A stretch of DNA of 46,626 nucleotides from an uncultured Lachnospiraceae bacterium (lineage in GTDB: Bacteria > Bacillota > Clostridia > Lachnospirales > Lachnospiraceae): positions 1 to 46,626 of the forward strand of contig CANRGB010000007.1 of assembly GCA_947630005.1 (NCBI GenBank), written 5' to 3'. The notes under the pieces were generated by a model, which searched no databases, had not been told where the DNA came from, and worked only from the letters and a program-made list of their open reading frames with translations. Position numbers and translations under genes: made by a program. Within the stretch, counting starts at the first letter, position 1. Every line of letters begins with the position of its first letter. Below are positions 7,823 through 16,362 of the stretch, one piece after another.

Positions 7823-8545
7823 ATGAACAGAGAAAACTTCAGACGTGGTCTGAAAGACGGGATTCCAATCGGTCTCGGCTACTTCGCCGTGGCCTTTACT
7901 TTCGGCATGATGGCCGTTTCCGGAGGGCTGAGCACCTGGCAGGCCGTGCTGATCTCGCTGACCAACCTGACTTCGGCAGGACAGTTCGCGGGGCTGGATA
8001 TCATCATAGCCGGCGGCTCCTACTGGGAGATCGCGCTGACACAGCTTGTGATCAACCTGCGCTACTGCCTGATGTCCTTCTCGCTCTCCCAGAAACTGGT
8101 GAGAGGCATTCCGCAGATCCACCGCTATATTGTCGCTTTCGGCGTGACGGATGAGATCTTCGGGGTCAGCGCCAGCCAGGAAGGAAAATTAAGCCCCTGG
8201 TACAACTACGGCGCCATGTGCGTGGCGATCCCCGGCTGGTCGCTCGGGACGCTCGCGGGCGGCATCTCCGGGAACCTGCTGCCGGCCTTCCTGGTCAGCG
8301 CGATGGGGATCGCGATCTACGGCATGTTCCTCGCCGTGATCATTCCGCCGTCAAAGACGAACCGCGCCGTTCTCGGCGTAGTCATCGGCGCGATGGCGGT
8401 CAGCAGCCTGTTCGCCTATGCGCCGGTTCTCAATAAAGTATCGTCCGGCTTCGTCATCATCATCACGACTCTGCTCGTCGCGGGCATTGCGGCGTACGTC
8501 TGCCCTGTGGGGGAAGAAAAGGAGGCAAATTCCAATGAGTCATAA
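7823..8545 (+). CDS. azlC: AzlC-family branched-chain amino acid exporter, large subunit
   Basis: A 240-residue membrane protein of the AzlC family, the large subunit of the AzlCD exporter for branched-chain amino acids or analogues. It begins RRGLKDGIPIGLGYFAVAFTFG and carries the conserved TNLTSAGQFAG and VINLRYCLMSFSLSQ segments and GVTDEIFGV, with about seven hydrophobic helices. GGAGG is placed eight bases before the ATG. The last 11 bases overlap the azlD start, so the two are translated together. AzlC genes are commonly controlled by Lrp/AsnC-type regulators; none is encoded next door, but the tandem repeats upstream could be the binding region. Confidence 0.95.
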   Translation: MNRENFRRGLKDGIPIGLGYFAVAFTFGMMAVSGGLSTWQAVLISLTNLTSAGQFAGLDIIIAGGSYWEIALTQLVINLRYCLMSFSLSQKLVRGIPQIHRYIVAFGVTDEIFGVSASQEGKLSPWYNYGAMCVAIPGWSLGTLAGGISGNLLPAFLVSAMGIAIYGMFLAVIIPPSKTNRAVLGVVIGAMAVSSLFAYAPVLNKVSSGFVIIITTLLVAGIAAYVCPVGEEKEANSNES

Positions 8546-8852
8546 CGTATACATTTATATACTGGTCATGGCAGGCGTGACTTATCTTGTCCGCATGCTC
8601 CCTCTCGCCCTGATCCGGAAGGAGATCACAAGCCCCTTTATCAAATCCTTCCTGTTCTATGTGCCCTACGCCTGCCTCGCGGCGATGACCTTCCCCGCGA
8701 TTCTCACATCAACCGGGAGCGTCGTCTCCGCCGTCGCCGGCTTTGCCGTCGCGCTGATCGCGGCATATAAAGAGAAGAGCCTCGTCACCGTGGCTCTTCT
8801 GGCATGCTGCGTGGTATTTATTGTTGAAAGAGTACTGGCGTTCCTGCCATAA
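8535..8852 (+). CDS. azlD: AzlD-family exporter small subunit
   Basis: A 105-residue, four-helix membrane protein of the AzlD family (starts MSHNVYIYILVMAGVTYLVR, includes RMLPLALIRKEI and SFLFYVPYACLAAMTFPAIL). It forms the transporter with AzlC. The ATG at 8535 is preceded by GGAGG at 8521 and overlaps the last codons of azlC. Upstream in-frame codons exist inside azlC but lack the family sequence, so this start is clear. Confidence 0.95.
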   Translation: MSHNVYIYILVMAGVTYLVRMLPLALIRKEITSPFIKSFLFYVPYACLAAMTFPAILTSTGSVVSAVAGFAVALIAAYKEKSLVTVALLACCVVFIVERVLAFLP

Positions 8853-8899
8853 CAGAAAAGCGGCGCCATAAATGAAGGCTGACTGCTCTGCTTTTGTCT

Positions 8900-8934
8900 C
8901 AGGATTTCCGGGCATCTGCCCGGAAACTATCCTG
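8900..8934 (+). terminator. Hairpin between azlD and the DUF308 gene
   Basis: CAGGATTTCCGGGCA and TGCCCGGAAACTATCCTG form a long interrupted stem in the gap between the convergent genes. A second weak stem (agaaaagc at 8854-8861 with gcttttgt at 8890-8897) lies just before it. Neither has a strong U-tract, so a bidirectional terminator role is likely but not certain. Confidence 0.5.
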
Positions 8935-8952
8935 CGGGCCAGGTATATCTTC

Positions 8953-9510
8953 TTATCCTTCTGCTCTGCTCTCCACATTTCTCTCAAGGAAAACCATAAC
9001 GACAATATCAAAAACCGCTTCCACGATCAGCGAAGCGCCGGTAAACATCCAGAGAACCACCGTGGACTCAAACGGACTTCCGAGGATCACCGCGGCACAG
9101 AGGATGGAGATCACCGCGCTGACGGCCGGAAGGCCCCATTTTCCGGTCTTTAAGCGCATCGCGTCCACCGCCCACTGAACTTTCACGAAACCGGCGATCA
9201 GGACGGCCACGCCGTAAAGAATCGTGAGAATCGGGAACGTAACGATAAACCAGTGGGTCCTGAACGCGCAGAATGCGCCGGCGGCAAGTGCGATAAGTCC
9301 TTTGACCAGCGCCTGGCTCGCGGCGCCCGCGACGGCATCCAGACGGAAATAATTGATTATGCAGACCAGGGCCAGAACGATCAGAACCACGCCAAACGCT
9401 ATGATGATGCCCGAAGTAAACCGCACCGGATTGACCAGCAGCAGAATACCGACCAGGATCTCAAACAGACATAAGAGAATGCTGTTTGTGTGCTGTTTTA
9501 AAAACTTCAT
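8953..9510 (-). CDS. DUF308 (HdeD-like) membrane protein
   Basis: A 185-residue protein with six predicted transmembrane helices in three repeated pairs, the architecture of the DUF308/HdeD family (helices LCLFEILVGILLLVNP, IIIAFGVVLIVLALVCII, LIALAAGAFCAF, and so on, ending IVVMVFLERNVESRAEG). HdeD is tied to acid resistance in Enterobacteria; in Firmicutes the role is unknown. AAGGAGG lies ten bases before the ATG. It is transcribed alone, towards azlCD. Confidence 0.85.
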   Translation of the reverse strand: MKFLKQHTNSILLCLFEILVGILLLVNPVRFTSGIIIAFGVVLIVLALVCIINYFRLDAVAGAASQALVKGLIALAAGAFCAFRTHWFIVTFPILTILYGVAVLIAGFVKVQWAVDAMRLKTGKWGLPAVSAVISILCAAVILGSPFESTVVLWMFTGASLIVEAVFDIVVMVFLERNVESRAEG

Positions 9511-9603
9511 AGTTAAAATTCCTCCTTCGCATTTTTTCTGATTTTAACATTAATAGTTTTTCTTTTCAATACAAATATAGATTTTTGATAAATATTATGA
9601 TGC

Positions 9604-9629
9604 TGGGGTCAAAAGGTATTTTGCCCCCA
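9604..9629. repeat. Palindromic repeat TGGGGTCAAAA / TTTTGCCCCCA
   Basis: Two 11-base arms around a GGTA loop pair with one mismatch. It stands in the 250-base gap between the DUF308 start and the degV terminator and is not followed by a T-run in either direction. A similar GGGTCA/TGACCC palindrome occurs at 44190-44229, so both may belong to a family of small dispersed repeats. Confidence 0.5.
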
Positions 9630-9683
9630 TGATGCCACGGATTTTTCCGCACTTCGTGCTTCCGAAATCCTGAAATACCTCAA

Positions 9684-9714
9684 AAAGGCGCAGAAGACAG
9701 TCTGTCTCTGCGCC
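9684..9714 (-). terminator. Intrinsic terminator of the nadE-GNAT-degV genes
   Basis: On the minus strand GGCGCAGAGACAG pairs with CTGTCTTCTGCGCC and is followed by TTTTTGAGG, about 45 bases after the degV stop. Confidence 0.9.
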
Positions 9715-9759
9715 CTCGCTTTGCTGTATTTCGCTTTTCTGTTTTTCTCATCCGCTTCG

Positions 9760-10647
9760 CTATGAATTCCGCCTGTCTCCCCAGAAAAACAGCGCGACCG
9801 TTCCGGGTCCCGTGTGACTTCCTATGACGGCCCCGATCGGATAGATCTCCACTTTGCCGTCCAGGTTCGGGAACTTCTCTTCCACAAGCTGCGCCACCGC
9901 CTCGGCATCCTCCAGGCATTCCGAATGACTCAGGAAACATTTGCCGGAATAGGCAAGGCCGTCCTGCGCATGTTCCTCCATCTTCTCCACGATCCGCCGG
10001 ATCACCTTCTTTTTGGAGCGGATTTTCTCACGCGGGATCAGCTTCCCCTCGAAATCGACGTTGAGCAGCGGACAGATTCCCATGATCGAGCCGAAAAAGC
10101 CGGCGGTTTTGGAAACCCTCCCGCCTTTGATGAAAAAGGTCAGGTCTGACGAGAAGAACCAGTGATGCAGGTTTTTCTTATTTTCTTCCGCCCACTGATA
10201 TACTTCGTCAATCCCCGTGCCCGCGTCCCGCATGTCCGCGAGCGTTTCCATGAGCAGACCGTACCCGCTCGAGGCGGCAAGGGAATCCACAACATAGATT
10301 TTCCGGTCCGGGTAGCGCTCCGCCAGCTCGTCCCGCGCGGCGCACGCGGAGTTGTAGGTGCCGGAAATCCCTGAGGAGAGCGTAACGTGCAGGACATCCT
10401 TTCCCGCTTTTAAATTTTTTTCAAAAGCCTCCTCATATTCCCACACGTTAAACTGCGTGGTCTTTGAGTCCTCCCCCGCAAGCATCCTGCGGTAAAGCTC
10501 TTTCGGGGAAACGGTCTCCCCGAGGTCATCCACGTAATCCTTTCCGCCCAGCGTAAAATGAAAACACAGATACTGAATATCTCTTCTTTCAAACCACTCT
10601 TTTGACAGATCCGCCGTCGAACAGCAGCTTAACACATAATCTGCCAT
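9760..10647 (-). CDS. DegV-family fatty-acid-binding protein
   Basis: A 295-residue DegV/FakB-type protein. Members bind a fatty acid in a deep pocket, and FakB proteins present it to the kinase FakA for incorporation into phospholipid. It opens MADYVLSCCSTADLSKEW and has the family motifs TLSSGISGTYNSA, VVDSLAASSGYGLL, FIKGGRVSK and the C-terminal VIGSHTGPGTVALFF. The ATG at 10647 is taken because AAAGGAGAGGG lies eight bases upstream; the open frame reaches further back but without family sequence. It follows the GNAT gene by about 130 bases. No FakA is visible in the window. Confidence 0.93.
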   Translation of the reverse strand: MADYVLSCCSTADLSKEWFERRDIQYLCFHFTLGGKDYVDDLGETVSPKELYRRMLAGEDSKTTQFNVWEYEEAFEKNLKAGKDVLHVTLSSGISGTYNSACAARDELAERYPDRKIYVVDSLAASSGYGLLMETLADMRDAGTGIDEVYQWAEENKKNLHHWFFSSDLTFFIKGGRVSKTAGFFGSIMGICPLLNVDFEGKLIPREKIRSKKKVIRRIVEKMEEHAQDGLAYSGKCFLSHSECLEDAEAVAQLVEEKFPNLDGKVEIYPIGAVIGSHTGPGTVALFFWGDRRNS

Positions 10648-10779
10648 CTGTGCACCCTCTCCTTTCCAAGAACGTCCGGCCTCCGCGCATGAGCACGGAG
10701 CGCAGAACAGGCCCCCGGCTTCCGCCCGCGGCATGATCCGGCGCGGGACGGAGGCTGCGGGAGCTTCAGCCATAACGAT

Positions 10780-11310
10780 TCACCGAAGCTTTACCATCTC
10801 CGTGTACATCGGTCCCAAAAGTTCCCGGTAAAGCTTTTCGCACTTCTCAAACGTAAGGACGGTTCCGGCAGCGCTCAGGATTTCCATGTCCACTCCGAAA
10901 AGAACGATCCGGATGCCGGTTTCCTCCATTCCGTTTCGCAGATAGAATTTTTTCCGGCGCAGCCGGTCCTCCTGATTCGGTGCGCCGTCCTCAGGTTCCT
11001 CAATCTCAAGAAAAAACCGCCGGTCGCTGTACAGTTCCCGCAAAAGCAGAAAAGCGTCCGTGCCGTATCCCATTCCGCGGTACTCCGGCGCGATCGCGAA
11101 ATAATCCAGCAGGACAAGTTCATCCTCAAACGCCGTGATCGCCAGTCCGACGCGCTTTTTCCCCTCTCTCAGCACAAGTATTTCCATCGACCCCATCGCG
11201 GCCTTCCGCTCGATCAGCGAGAACTGTTTTCTCTCTTCGGGCGGAAACGCCTCCAGATATAGATCAAGAATAAACTTTTTATCAAGACTGCCTGCCGTAC
11301 ATACCTGCAT
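10780..11310 (-). CDS. GNAT-family N-acetyltransferase
   Basis: A 176-residue acetyltransferase-fold protein. The acetyl-CoA-binding motif A reads LLDYFAIAPEYRGMGYGTDAF, close to the Q/RxxGxG/A consensus, followed by FLEIEEP and the C-terminal KKFYLRNGMEETG (motif B). The acceptor is unknown. The ATG at 11310 has GGGAGGGAT six bases upstream. The same 17 bases around this start are repeated 84 bases further upstream. It lies between nadE and degV. Confidence 0.85.
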   Translation of the reverse strand: MQVCTAGSLDKKFILDLYLEAFPPEERKQFSLIERKAAMGSMEILVLREGKKRVGLAITAFEDELVLLDYFAIAPEYRGMGYGTDAFLLLRELYSDRRFFLEIEEPEDGAPNQEDRLRRKKFYLRNGMEETGIRIVLFGVDMEILSAAGTVLTFEKCEKLYRELLGPMYTEMVKLR

Positions 11311-11406
11311 CTGATCCCTCCCCGTCTTCTCTGCGCTGCTGTCCCCTTTACAGGCGACAGCTTTCCATCCGCACCGTTCTCACACAGCATGCATCTGATC
11401 CCTCCC
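11306..11406 (-). repeat. Duplicated 17-bp translation-initiation site
   Basis: The sequence tgcatctgatccctccc occurs exactly at 11306-11322 and again at 11390-11406. On the minus strand each copy reads GGGAGGGATCAGATGCA, that is, a ribosome site plus ATG. The downstream copy starts the GNAT gene; the upstream copy would start a four-codon peptide (Met-His-Ala-Val-stop). It could be a duplication relic or a mini-leader that affects GNAT translation. Confidence 0.7.
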
Positions 11407-11463
11407 GCATCCCGCCAAATACAAGACCGGGATGCGGCTTCAGGGTCAAAATTCAGGATTATC

Positions 11464-13383
11464 TTATGATATTTTTATCGCGTTCAGTTCCGTCATCCAG
11501 ACCCTGACGCAGGCATCGCTCGGCATTCTCAGATCGCCGCGCGGAGACAGCGCCACGGTTCCCACCTTCGGTCCGTCCGGCACGCAGGAACGCTTGAACT
11601 GCTGTGAGAAAAATCTGTGATAAAATGTCTTCAGCCACTTCAGAATCGTCTCGTCGTCATAAACCCCCGCAAACGCAATTTTCGCCACGCGGAAAATCTT
11701 GCGCGGCGCATACCCGAAGCGCAGCATATAGTAGAGGAAGAAATCATGGAGCTCGTAAGGTCCGACAAGATCCTCCGTCTTCTGCGAGATTTCCCCGTCC
11801 TTCGGCGGCAGCAGTTCCGGGCTGACCGGCGTGTCCAGCACGTCGTAAAGAATCTGGCTGATCGCCGCATCGCCGCAGGTGTCCGCGTAGTAACGCACCA
11901 GATGACGCACCAGCGTCTTCGGCACGGAACAGTTGACTCCGTACATTGACATGTGATCGCCGTTGTAGGTCGCCCAGCCGAGCGCGAGCTCCGACATATC
12001 GCCGGTACCGACGACAAGGCCGCCCTTCTTGTTCGCGATGTCCATCAGAACCTGCGTCCGCTCGCGCGCCTGGCTGTTCTCGTATGTCACATCGTGCTCC
12101 GACGCGTCGTGCCCGATATCGTCGAAATGCTGATTCACCGCGTTCCGGATATCCACCTCGCGAAGCTCCGCGCCCAGTCTGCGCGCCAGCTCGCACGCGT
12201 TGTTGTAGGTGCGGTCCGTCGTGCCGAAGCCCGGCATCGTCACCGCCGTCATCGTATCTCTCGGCAGCCCCAGCATATCGCAGGCCTTTGTCATCACAAG
12301 CAGGGCAAGCGTGGAATCAAGTCCGCCGGATATCCCGACGACTACGCTTTTCGTCCCCGTGTGCTCCATTCTCTTCTTCAGGCCGAGCGCCTGGATCATC
12401 AGAATCTCCTCGCAGCGCTCCTCGCGCTCCGCCTTCCCGGACGGCACGAACGGCTTCGGGTCAAACGTCCGGTCAAGCACCGTCTCCTCCAGTTCCAGGC
12501 GGAAGCGGACCTTCTCGTAATCCTGCGTTCCCTGCGGCTCGAATGTCGTCATACGGCGCCGCTCCGCGATCAGCCGCTTAATATCAAAATCAGCATAGAC
12601 CGCTCCCGCGGCAAACTGTTTTGACTCTGAAAGGATGTGCCCGTTCTCCGCAATGAGGTTGTGGCCGCTGAACACGAGATCCTGCGTCGATTCTCCCTCT
12701 CCGATGCTCGCATAGACATAGCCGCAGAGCAGACGCGCGGACTGGTTCGCGATCAGCGACTCCCGGTACGGGCGCTTTCCGGTCGCCTCGTCGCTCGCGG
12801 AAAGGTTCACGATCACGTTCGCCCCGGCCAGCGCGTGCGCCGTGCTCGGCGGGTTTGCCGCCCAGAGGTCCTCGCACAGCTCCGCCGCGACGCAGAGTCC
12901 GTCCATCCCCTTGCAGCAGAACAGCTGGTTCATCCCGAACGGAACCGGCCGTCCTTCAAACTCGACCCAGTCCACCTTCTCACTGCCGGGCGTAAAGTGA
13001 CGCATCTCGTAGAACTCATTGTAGTTCGGAAGATGACGCTTCGGCACCAGGCCGAGCAGCTTTCCCTCCGAGATCACGGCAGCCACATTGTAGAGCTTCC
13101 CGTCCTTCTCCCACGGAAGGCCGACAAACACGAGCGCCTGTTTTCCATTCATATGAAATATAATATGGTAAAGTTCGTGCTTTGCCTCCGCCAGCAGCTT
13201 ATCCTGCCAGAACAGATCGCCGCAGGTATAGCCCGTAATGCACAGCTCCGGGAATACCAGAATCTTTGCGCCGTTCCCGTAAGCCTCGTCAATCAGCTGA
13301 CAGATCTTCGCGCCGTTGTACGCGCAGTCAGCCACCCTGATCTTCGGTGTCAGAGCCGCGGCCCTGATAAATCCATCAAACAT
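11464..13383 (-). CDS. nadE: Glutamine-dependent NAD+ synthetase
   Basis: A 639-residue two-domain enzyme that makes NAD from deamido-NAD, ATP and glutamine-derived ammonia. The N-terminal nitrilase-fold glutaminase (about residues 1-290) carries the catalytic Glu in FPELCITGYTCGD, the Lys region KRHLPNYNEFYE, and the nucleophilic Cys region AAELCEDLW. The C-terminal synthetase has the ATP loop GISGGLDSTLALL, then GTGDMSELALGWATY and GDHMSMYGVN. Length matches the long bacterial form. AAGGAGG sits six bases before the ATG, and hslO ends ten bases upstream, so the two are probably one transcript. Confidence 0.97.
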   Translation of the reverse strand: MFDGFIRAAALTPKIRVADCAYNGAKICQLIDEAYGNGAKILVFPELCITGYTCGDLFWQDKLLAEAKHELYHIIFHMNGKQALVFVGLPWEKDGKLYNVAAVISEGKLLGLVPKRHLPNYNEFYEMRHFTPGSEKVDWVEFEGRPVPFGMNQLFCCKGMDGLCVAAELCEDLWAANPPSTAHALAGANVIVNLSASDEATGKRPYRESLIANQSARLLCGYVYASIGEGESTQDLVFSGHNLIAENGHILSESKQFAAGAVYADFDIKRLIAERRRMTTFEPQGTQDYEKVRFRLELEETVLDRTFDPKPFVPSGKAEREERCEEILMIQALGLKKRMEHTGTKSVVVGISGGLDSTLALLVMTKACDMLGLPRDTMTAVTMPGFGTTDRTYNNACELARRLGAELREVDIRNAVNQHFDDIGHDASEHDVTYENSQARERTQVLMDIANKKGGLVVGTGDMSELALGWATYNGDHMSMYGVNCSVPKTLVRHLVRYYADTCGDAAISQILYDVLDTPVSPELLPPKDGEISQKTEDLVGPYELHDFFLYYMLRFGYAPRKIFRVAKIAFAGVYDDETILKWLKTFYHRFFSQQFKRSCVPDGPKVGTVALSPRGDLRMPSDACVRVWMTELNAIKIS

Positions 13384-13393
13384 GTCTGCCTCC

Positions 13394-14278
13394 TTATTTC
13401 TTTCGCGCTGCCTGCGCCAGCAGCTCTTTCAGCTCTCCGGCGTCAAACACATATTTTTTATCACAGAAATGACAGTTCACCTCAATCGGTTTTCCGTCGT
13501 CAATCATCTCCTGCAGATCCTTCCGGCCGATGCTCAGCAGCACTCTCTCCACACGCTGTCTTGAGCAGTCGCAGTGATAGCGCACCGGCACGCGCTCCTC
13601 GATCTCCAGGCCGAACTCTCCGAGCAGTTCCTCCAGGATCCGCTCCGGCGTCATCCCGGCGTCAAGCATCGCCGTCACGGAAGTCACCTTCTCCAGTTTC
13701 TTTTCCAGGCGGTCCACCACATCGTCCGGCGCAAACGGCATCAGCTGGATGATAAATCCGCCTGCCTGACGCACCGTATTGTTCCCGTTCATCAGCACGC
13801 CGAGCCCGACCGAGGAGGGAATCTGCTCCGAGGTCGCGAAATAATAGGTCAGATCGTCGCCGATCTCCCCCGTCTTCAGCTCGCACTGGCCGACATAGGG
13901 CTCCTTCAGCCCGAGATCACGGATCACGCTGAGCACGCCGATGCCGAGCGCTCCGCCGACATCCAGCTTCCCGTCCGGCCTCGCATGGATCAGCACATCC
14001 GGGTGGAGCGCGTAACCCTTGACATTTCCCTTTGAGTCCGCCGTCACGGTCAGACCGCCGATCGGCCCGCTTCCGCGGATCTGGAGCGTCAGAACATCGT
14101 CCTCCCCCTTCATCATGGGACCCATCATCGTCCCGGCGGTCAGCAGACGGCCCAGCGCCGCCGTCGCCACCGGGCTGGTATTGTGAAAAGCCCGCGCGGC
14201 CTCCGCCGTTTCCCGCGTCGTCGCGGCAAACGCGCGTATCTGCGCGTCCGCCGCCGTCGCTCTTACCATATAATCCAC
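13394..14278 (-). CDS. hslO: Redox-regulated chaperone Hsp33
   Basis: A 294-residue cytosolic holdase that is activated by oxidation. It has the Hsp33 N-terminal domain (VRATAADAQIRAFAATTR, NTSPVATAALGRLLTAG) and the C-terminal zinc motif YHCDCSRQRVERVL ... EVNCHFCDKKYVF, with the CxC and CxxC cysteines intact. The start is taken as the GTG at 14278: this gives the family N-terminus VDYMVRAT and has GAAGG eight bases upstream, whereas a GTG at 14287 is inside the ribosome site. It precedes nadE by ten bases. Confidence 0.96.
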   Translation of the reverse strand: MDYMVRATAADAQIRAFAATTRETAEAARAFHNTSPVATAALGRLLTAGTMMGPMMKGEDDVLTLQIRGSGPIGGLTVTADSKGNVKGYALHPDVLIHARPDGKLDVGGALGIGVLSVIRDLGLKEPYVGQCELKTGEIGDDLTYYFATSEQIPSSVGLGVLMNGNNTVRQAGGFIIQLMPFAPDDVVDRLEKKLEKVTSVTAMLDAGMTPERILEELLGEFGLEIEERVPVRYHCDCSRQRVERVLLSIGRKDLQEMIDDGKPIEVNCHFCDKKYVFDAGELKELLAQAARKK

Positions 14279-14339
14279 TTTTCTCACCTTCTCTGTTTTT
14301 ATTATTCAGGAATATCCCATTCCTCTGCCTTCATGGGAT

Positions 14340-15293
14340 TTATATTACCGGAATAATCCTTCCAAGCAGCAGTCCGGCCGCAACGCCCGTCACATACAGG
14401 ATTCCCGTGAACGCAAGATTCTCCCTGCGCCTGCGGTTCATCCGGTACAGAACCAGAAGTCCCGCGCCGGCTCCGCAGAGCAGTCCGGCAAACAGCGCCC
14501 CGGAGCTCACCACGCCCTGCAGATACAGCTGCGTCACCAGAACCGACGACGCGCAGTTCGGTATCATGCCGACAAGGCCGGCAAGCGCCTCCTCAAGCAG
14601 CGGAAATCCCGCAAGCACCCGCGGCACGGCCTCTGCCCCGACGCGCTCCATAAAAAAGCTGACTGCCAGCGTGATCACAAACAAAAACGCGGCGACCTGC
14701 GCCGTATGGCTGACCGCTCCCCTCCAGATACCGCCTTCCTCGCAGCGGCAGTTCTCCTGCTCGCACATATGGGAAATGTCATGCGGTACCGAGACTCTCT
14801 GCGCCAGCAAAAATTTTTTCTCCCGCTCCCGTATGCGGGAAGACGCCGTTCGTTTTTCCCGCGTGCCGGGAATCGCCTCATACATTTTCCTGTGCCGGCC
14901 CGGCCGTCCCGCGGCCAGATCCAGCAGCAGCCCCGCCGACACGGCGACCGCGGCCTTCACCGCAAGTATCCTTCCTATCATTCCCGCCGGGGCCCCGACG
15001 GATACCATGATCGGAAGCATCTCGTCCGACGTCGATAAAAATACGGCCAGCAGCGTGCCGGGAGTAATGATGCCGCCTGCGTACAGACCCGCGGCGGCGG
15101 CGGCGAAACCGCACTGCGGAATGACCCCGAGCAGGCCGCCGAACACAGGGCCCGCTTTTCCCGCGCGGTAAATAACCAGTTTTGTATGGCGGCTCATCTT
15201 ATGTTCCATATATTCCACCGCAAGATACGACAAAAACAGAAACGGCAGAAGCCTTGCGCAGTCAGCCGCACTGTCCGCCAGGATTTCCCGCAT
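14340..15293 (-). CDS. Putative heavy-metal or arsenical exporter permease
   Basis: A 317-residue membrane protein with about ten helices in two similar halves, each holding a PxCG/PNC-type motif: GVIPQCGFAAAAAGLYAGGII in the first half and GMIPNCASSVLVTQLYLQGVV in the second. This inverted-repeat layout and these motifs fit the putative 10-TM heavy-metal exporter family (ArsP_2-like). A cytosolic loop between the halves is rich in charge and has cysteines and histidines (DISHMCEQENCRCEE), which could bind metal. The ATG at 15293 is chosen for its AAAGGTGG site. It ends about 60 bases before hslO. Substrate is not known. Confidence 0.75.
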   Translation of the reverse strand: MREILADSAADCARLLPFLFLSYLAVEYMEHKMSRHTKLVIYRAGKAGPVFGGLLGVIPQCGFAAAAAGLYAGGIITPGTLLAVFLSTSDEMLPIMVSVGAPAGMIGRILAVKAAVAVSAGLLLDLAAGRPGRHRKMYEAIPGTREKRTASSRIREREKKFLLAQRVSVPHDISHMCEQENCRCEEGGIWRGAVSHTAQVAAFLFVITLAVSFFMERVGAEAVPRVLAGFPLLEEALAGLVGMIPNCASSVLVTQLYLQGVVSSGALFAGLLCGAGAGLLVLYRMNRRRRENLAFTGILYVTGVAAGLLLGRIIPVI

Positions 15294-15363
15294 AAAATGT
15301 CCACCTTTCATTCCCGGACTTTGCTGTCCTTCTGTAAAGTAATTCTCTCACAAATATCTCCGC

Positions 15364-16203
15364 CTATTCTTTTACCAGCATGCTTTTCAGGCTCTCCAGT
15401 ATCCCGAGCATCTGGTATTTCAGCAGAAATGCCGCGTTGTAACATTCCGGATACATATTTTTCATGACCACAAGCAGCGGCATCACATACTGTTCCGTCT
15501 CATCAATATATTCCGCGATCTTTTTCCGCGAGAAGCTGACCGCCATCGTCGATATATTATTGCACCGGTCGATCACTTTCACGATCGTCGCGACGCGGTC
15601 CCCCGGAATCGCCGCGAAATACCGGGCTTTCGCCTGCTCCTTCGTCTCCCCGGCCAGCACCTCAAACGTAAGTTTTCCGAGGGATCTTTTGATCGGCTCC
15701 GCCACCGGCAGCTCGTCCGGCGTCACATTGCAGTCCTCGCAGACGTCATGCAGCAGCACCGTCGCCAGGATCTCATCTTCCGAAAGTCCCAGCGCGAGAC
15801 AGTGGCACGCCATCATCAGCGGATGAATAATATAAGGAATATGCTCTCTGCCCTTGCGTATCTGTCCTGCATGATACCGCTTCATCAAAGGGAGCGCAAG
15901 CATTGTCTGGTTCAGATTTTTCGCAACCGCGGCGGACCGGACAAATGTGTACATGTTCTTCTCCGAAAACATGCGCTCTTTCAGCTTCCAGGCTCCCATC
16001 TCCACAGTCTGTTCTTCCAGAAGAAACGCCACGGATGTGTCAAGCGCCTCCGCAATACTGGTCAGCTTGTCGATATCCGGCGCATACGTCTCTCTCTCCC
16101 AGCTGCTCACTGCCTGAAAAGAAACCCCCACACGCTCCGCAAGCTCATTCTGTGTGAGATGCAGTGCTTTTCGTCGTTCTGCAATTCTTCTTCCTATGTT
16201 CAT
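15364..16203 (-). CDS. XRE regulator fused to a SpoT-like HD hydrolase domain
   Basis: A 279-residue protein with two domains. Residues 1-60 are a Cro/CI helix-turn-helix (RRKALHLTQNELAERVGVSF then QAVSSWERE). Residues about 108-225 match the HD domain of RelA/SpoT hydrolases: HAGQIRKGREHIPYIIHP, then LATVLLHDVCEDCNVTP (His152-Asp153, Glu156-Asp157), and KVIDRCNNISTM in place of the usual KxxDRxxNxxT. No synthetase domain is present, so it resembles small alarmone hydrolases fused to a DNA-binding domain. A plausible role is a regulator that senses or degrades (p)ppGpp or a related nucleotide. AAAGGAG lies eight bases before the ATG. It is monocistronic. Confidence 0.85.
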   Translation of the reverse strand: MNIGRRIAERRKALHLTQNELAERVGVSFQAVSSWERETYAPDIDKLTSIAEALDTSVAFLLEEQTVEMGAWKLKERMFSEKNMYTFVRSAAVAKNLNQTMLALPLMKRYHAGQIRKGREHIPYIIHPLMMACHCLALGLSEDEILATVLLHDVCEDCNVTPDELPVAEPIKRSLGKLTFEVLAGETKEQAKARYFAAIPGDRVATIVKVIDRCNNISTMAVSFSRKKIAEYIDETEQYVMPLLVVMKNMYPECYNAAFLLKYQMLGILESLKSMLVKE

Positions 16204-16362
16204 AGTCAGATCTCCTTTATAAGTGTTGCCTGGTTTTAACAGTAAACGTCTGTGCCCGCGCTGCGGGCGTTACCATGAATAAACACTCTGCGGACTGCAG
16301 TTCACGAACCCATGTCATCTGATTTAACGAAAACGCGCACCGTCAGCTTCATGATGCCGGGA

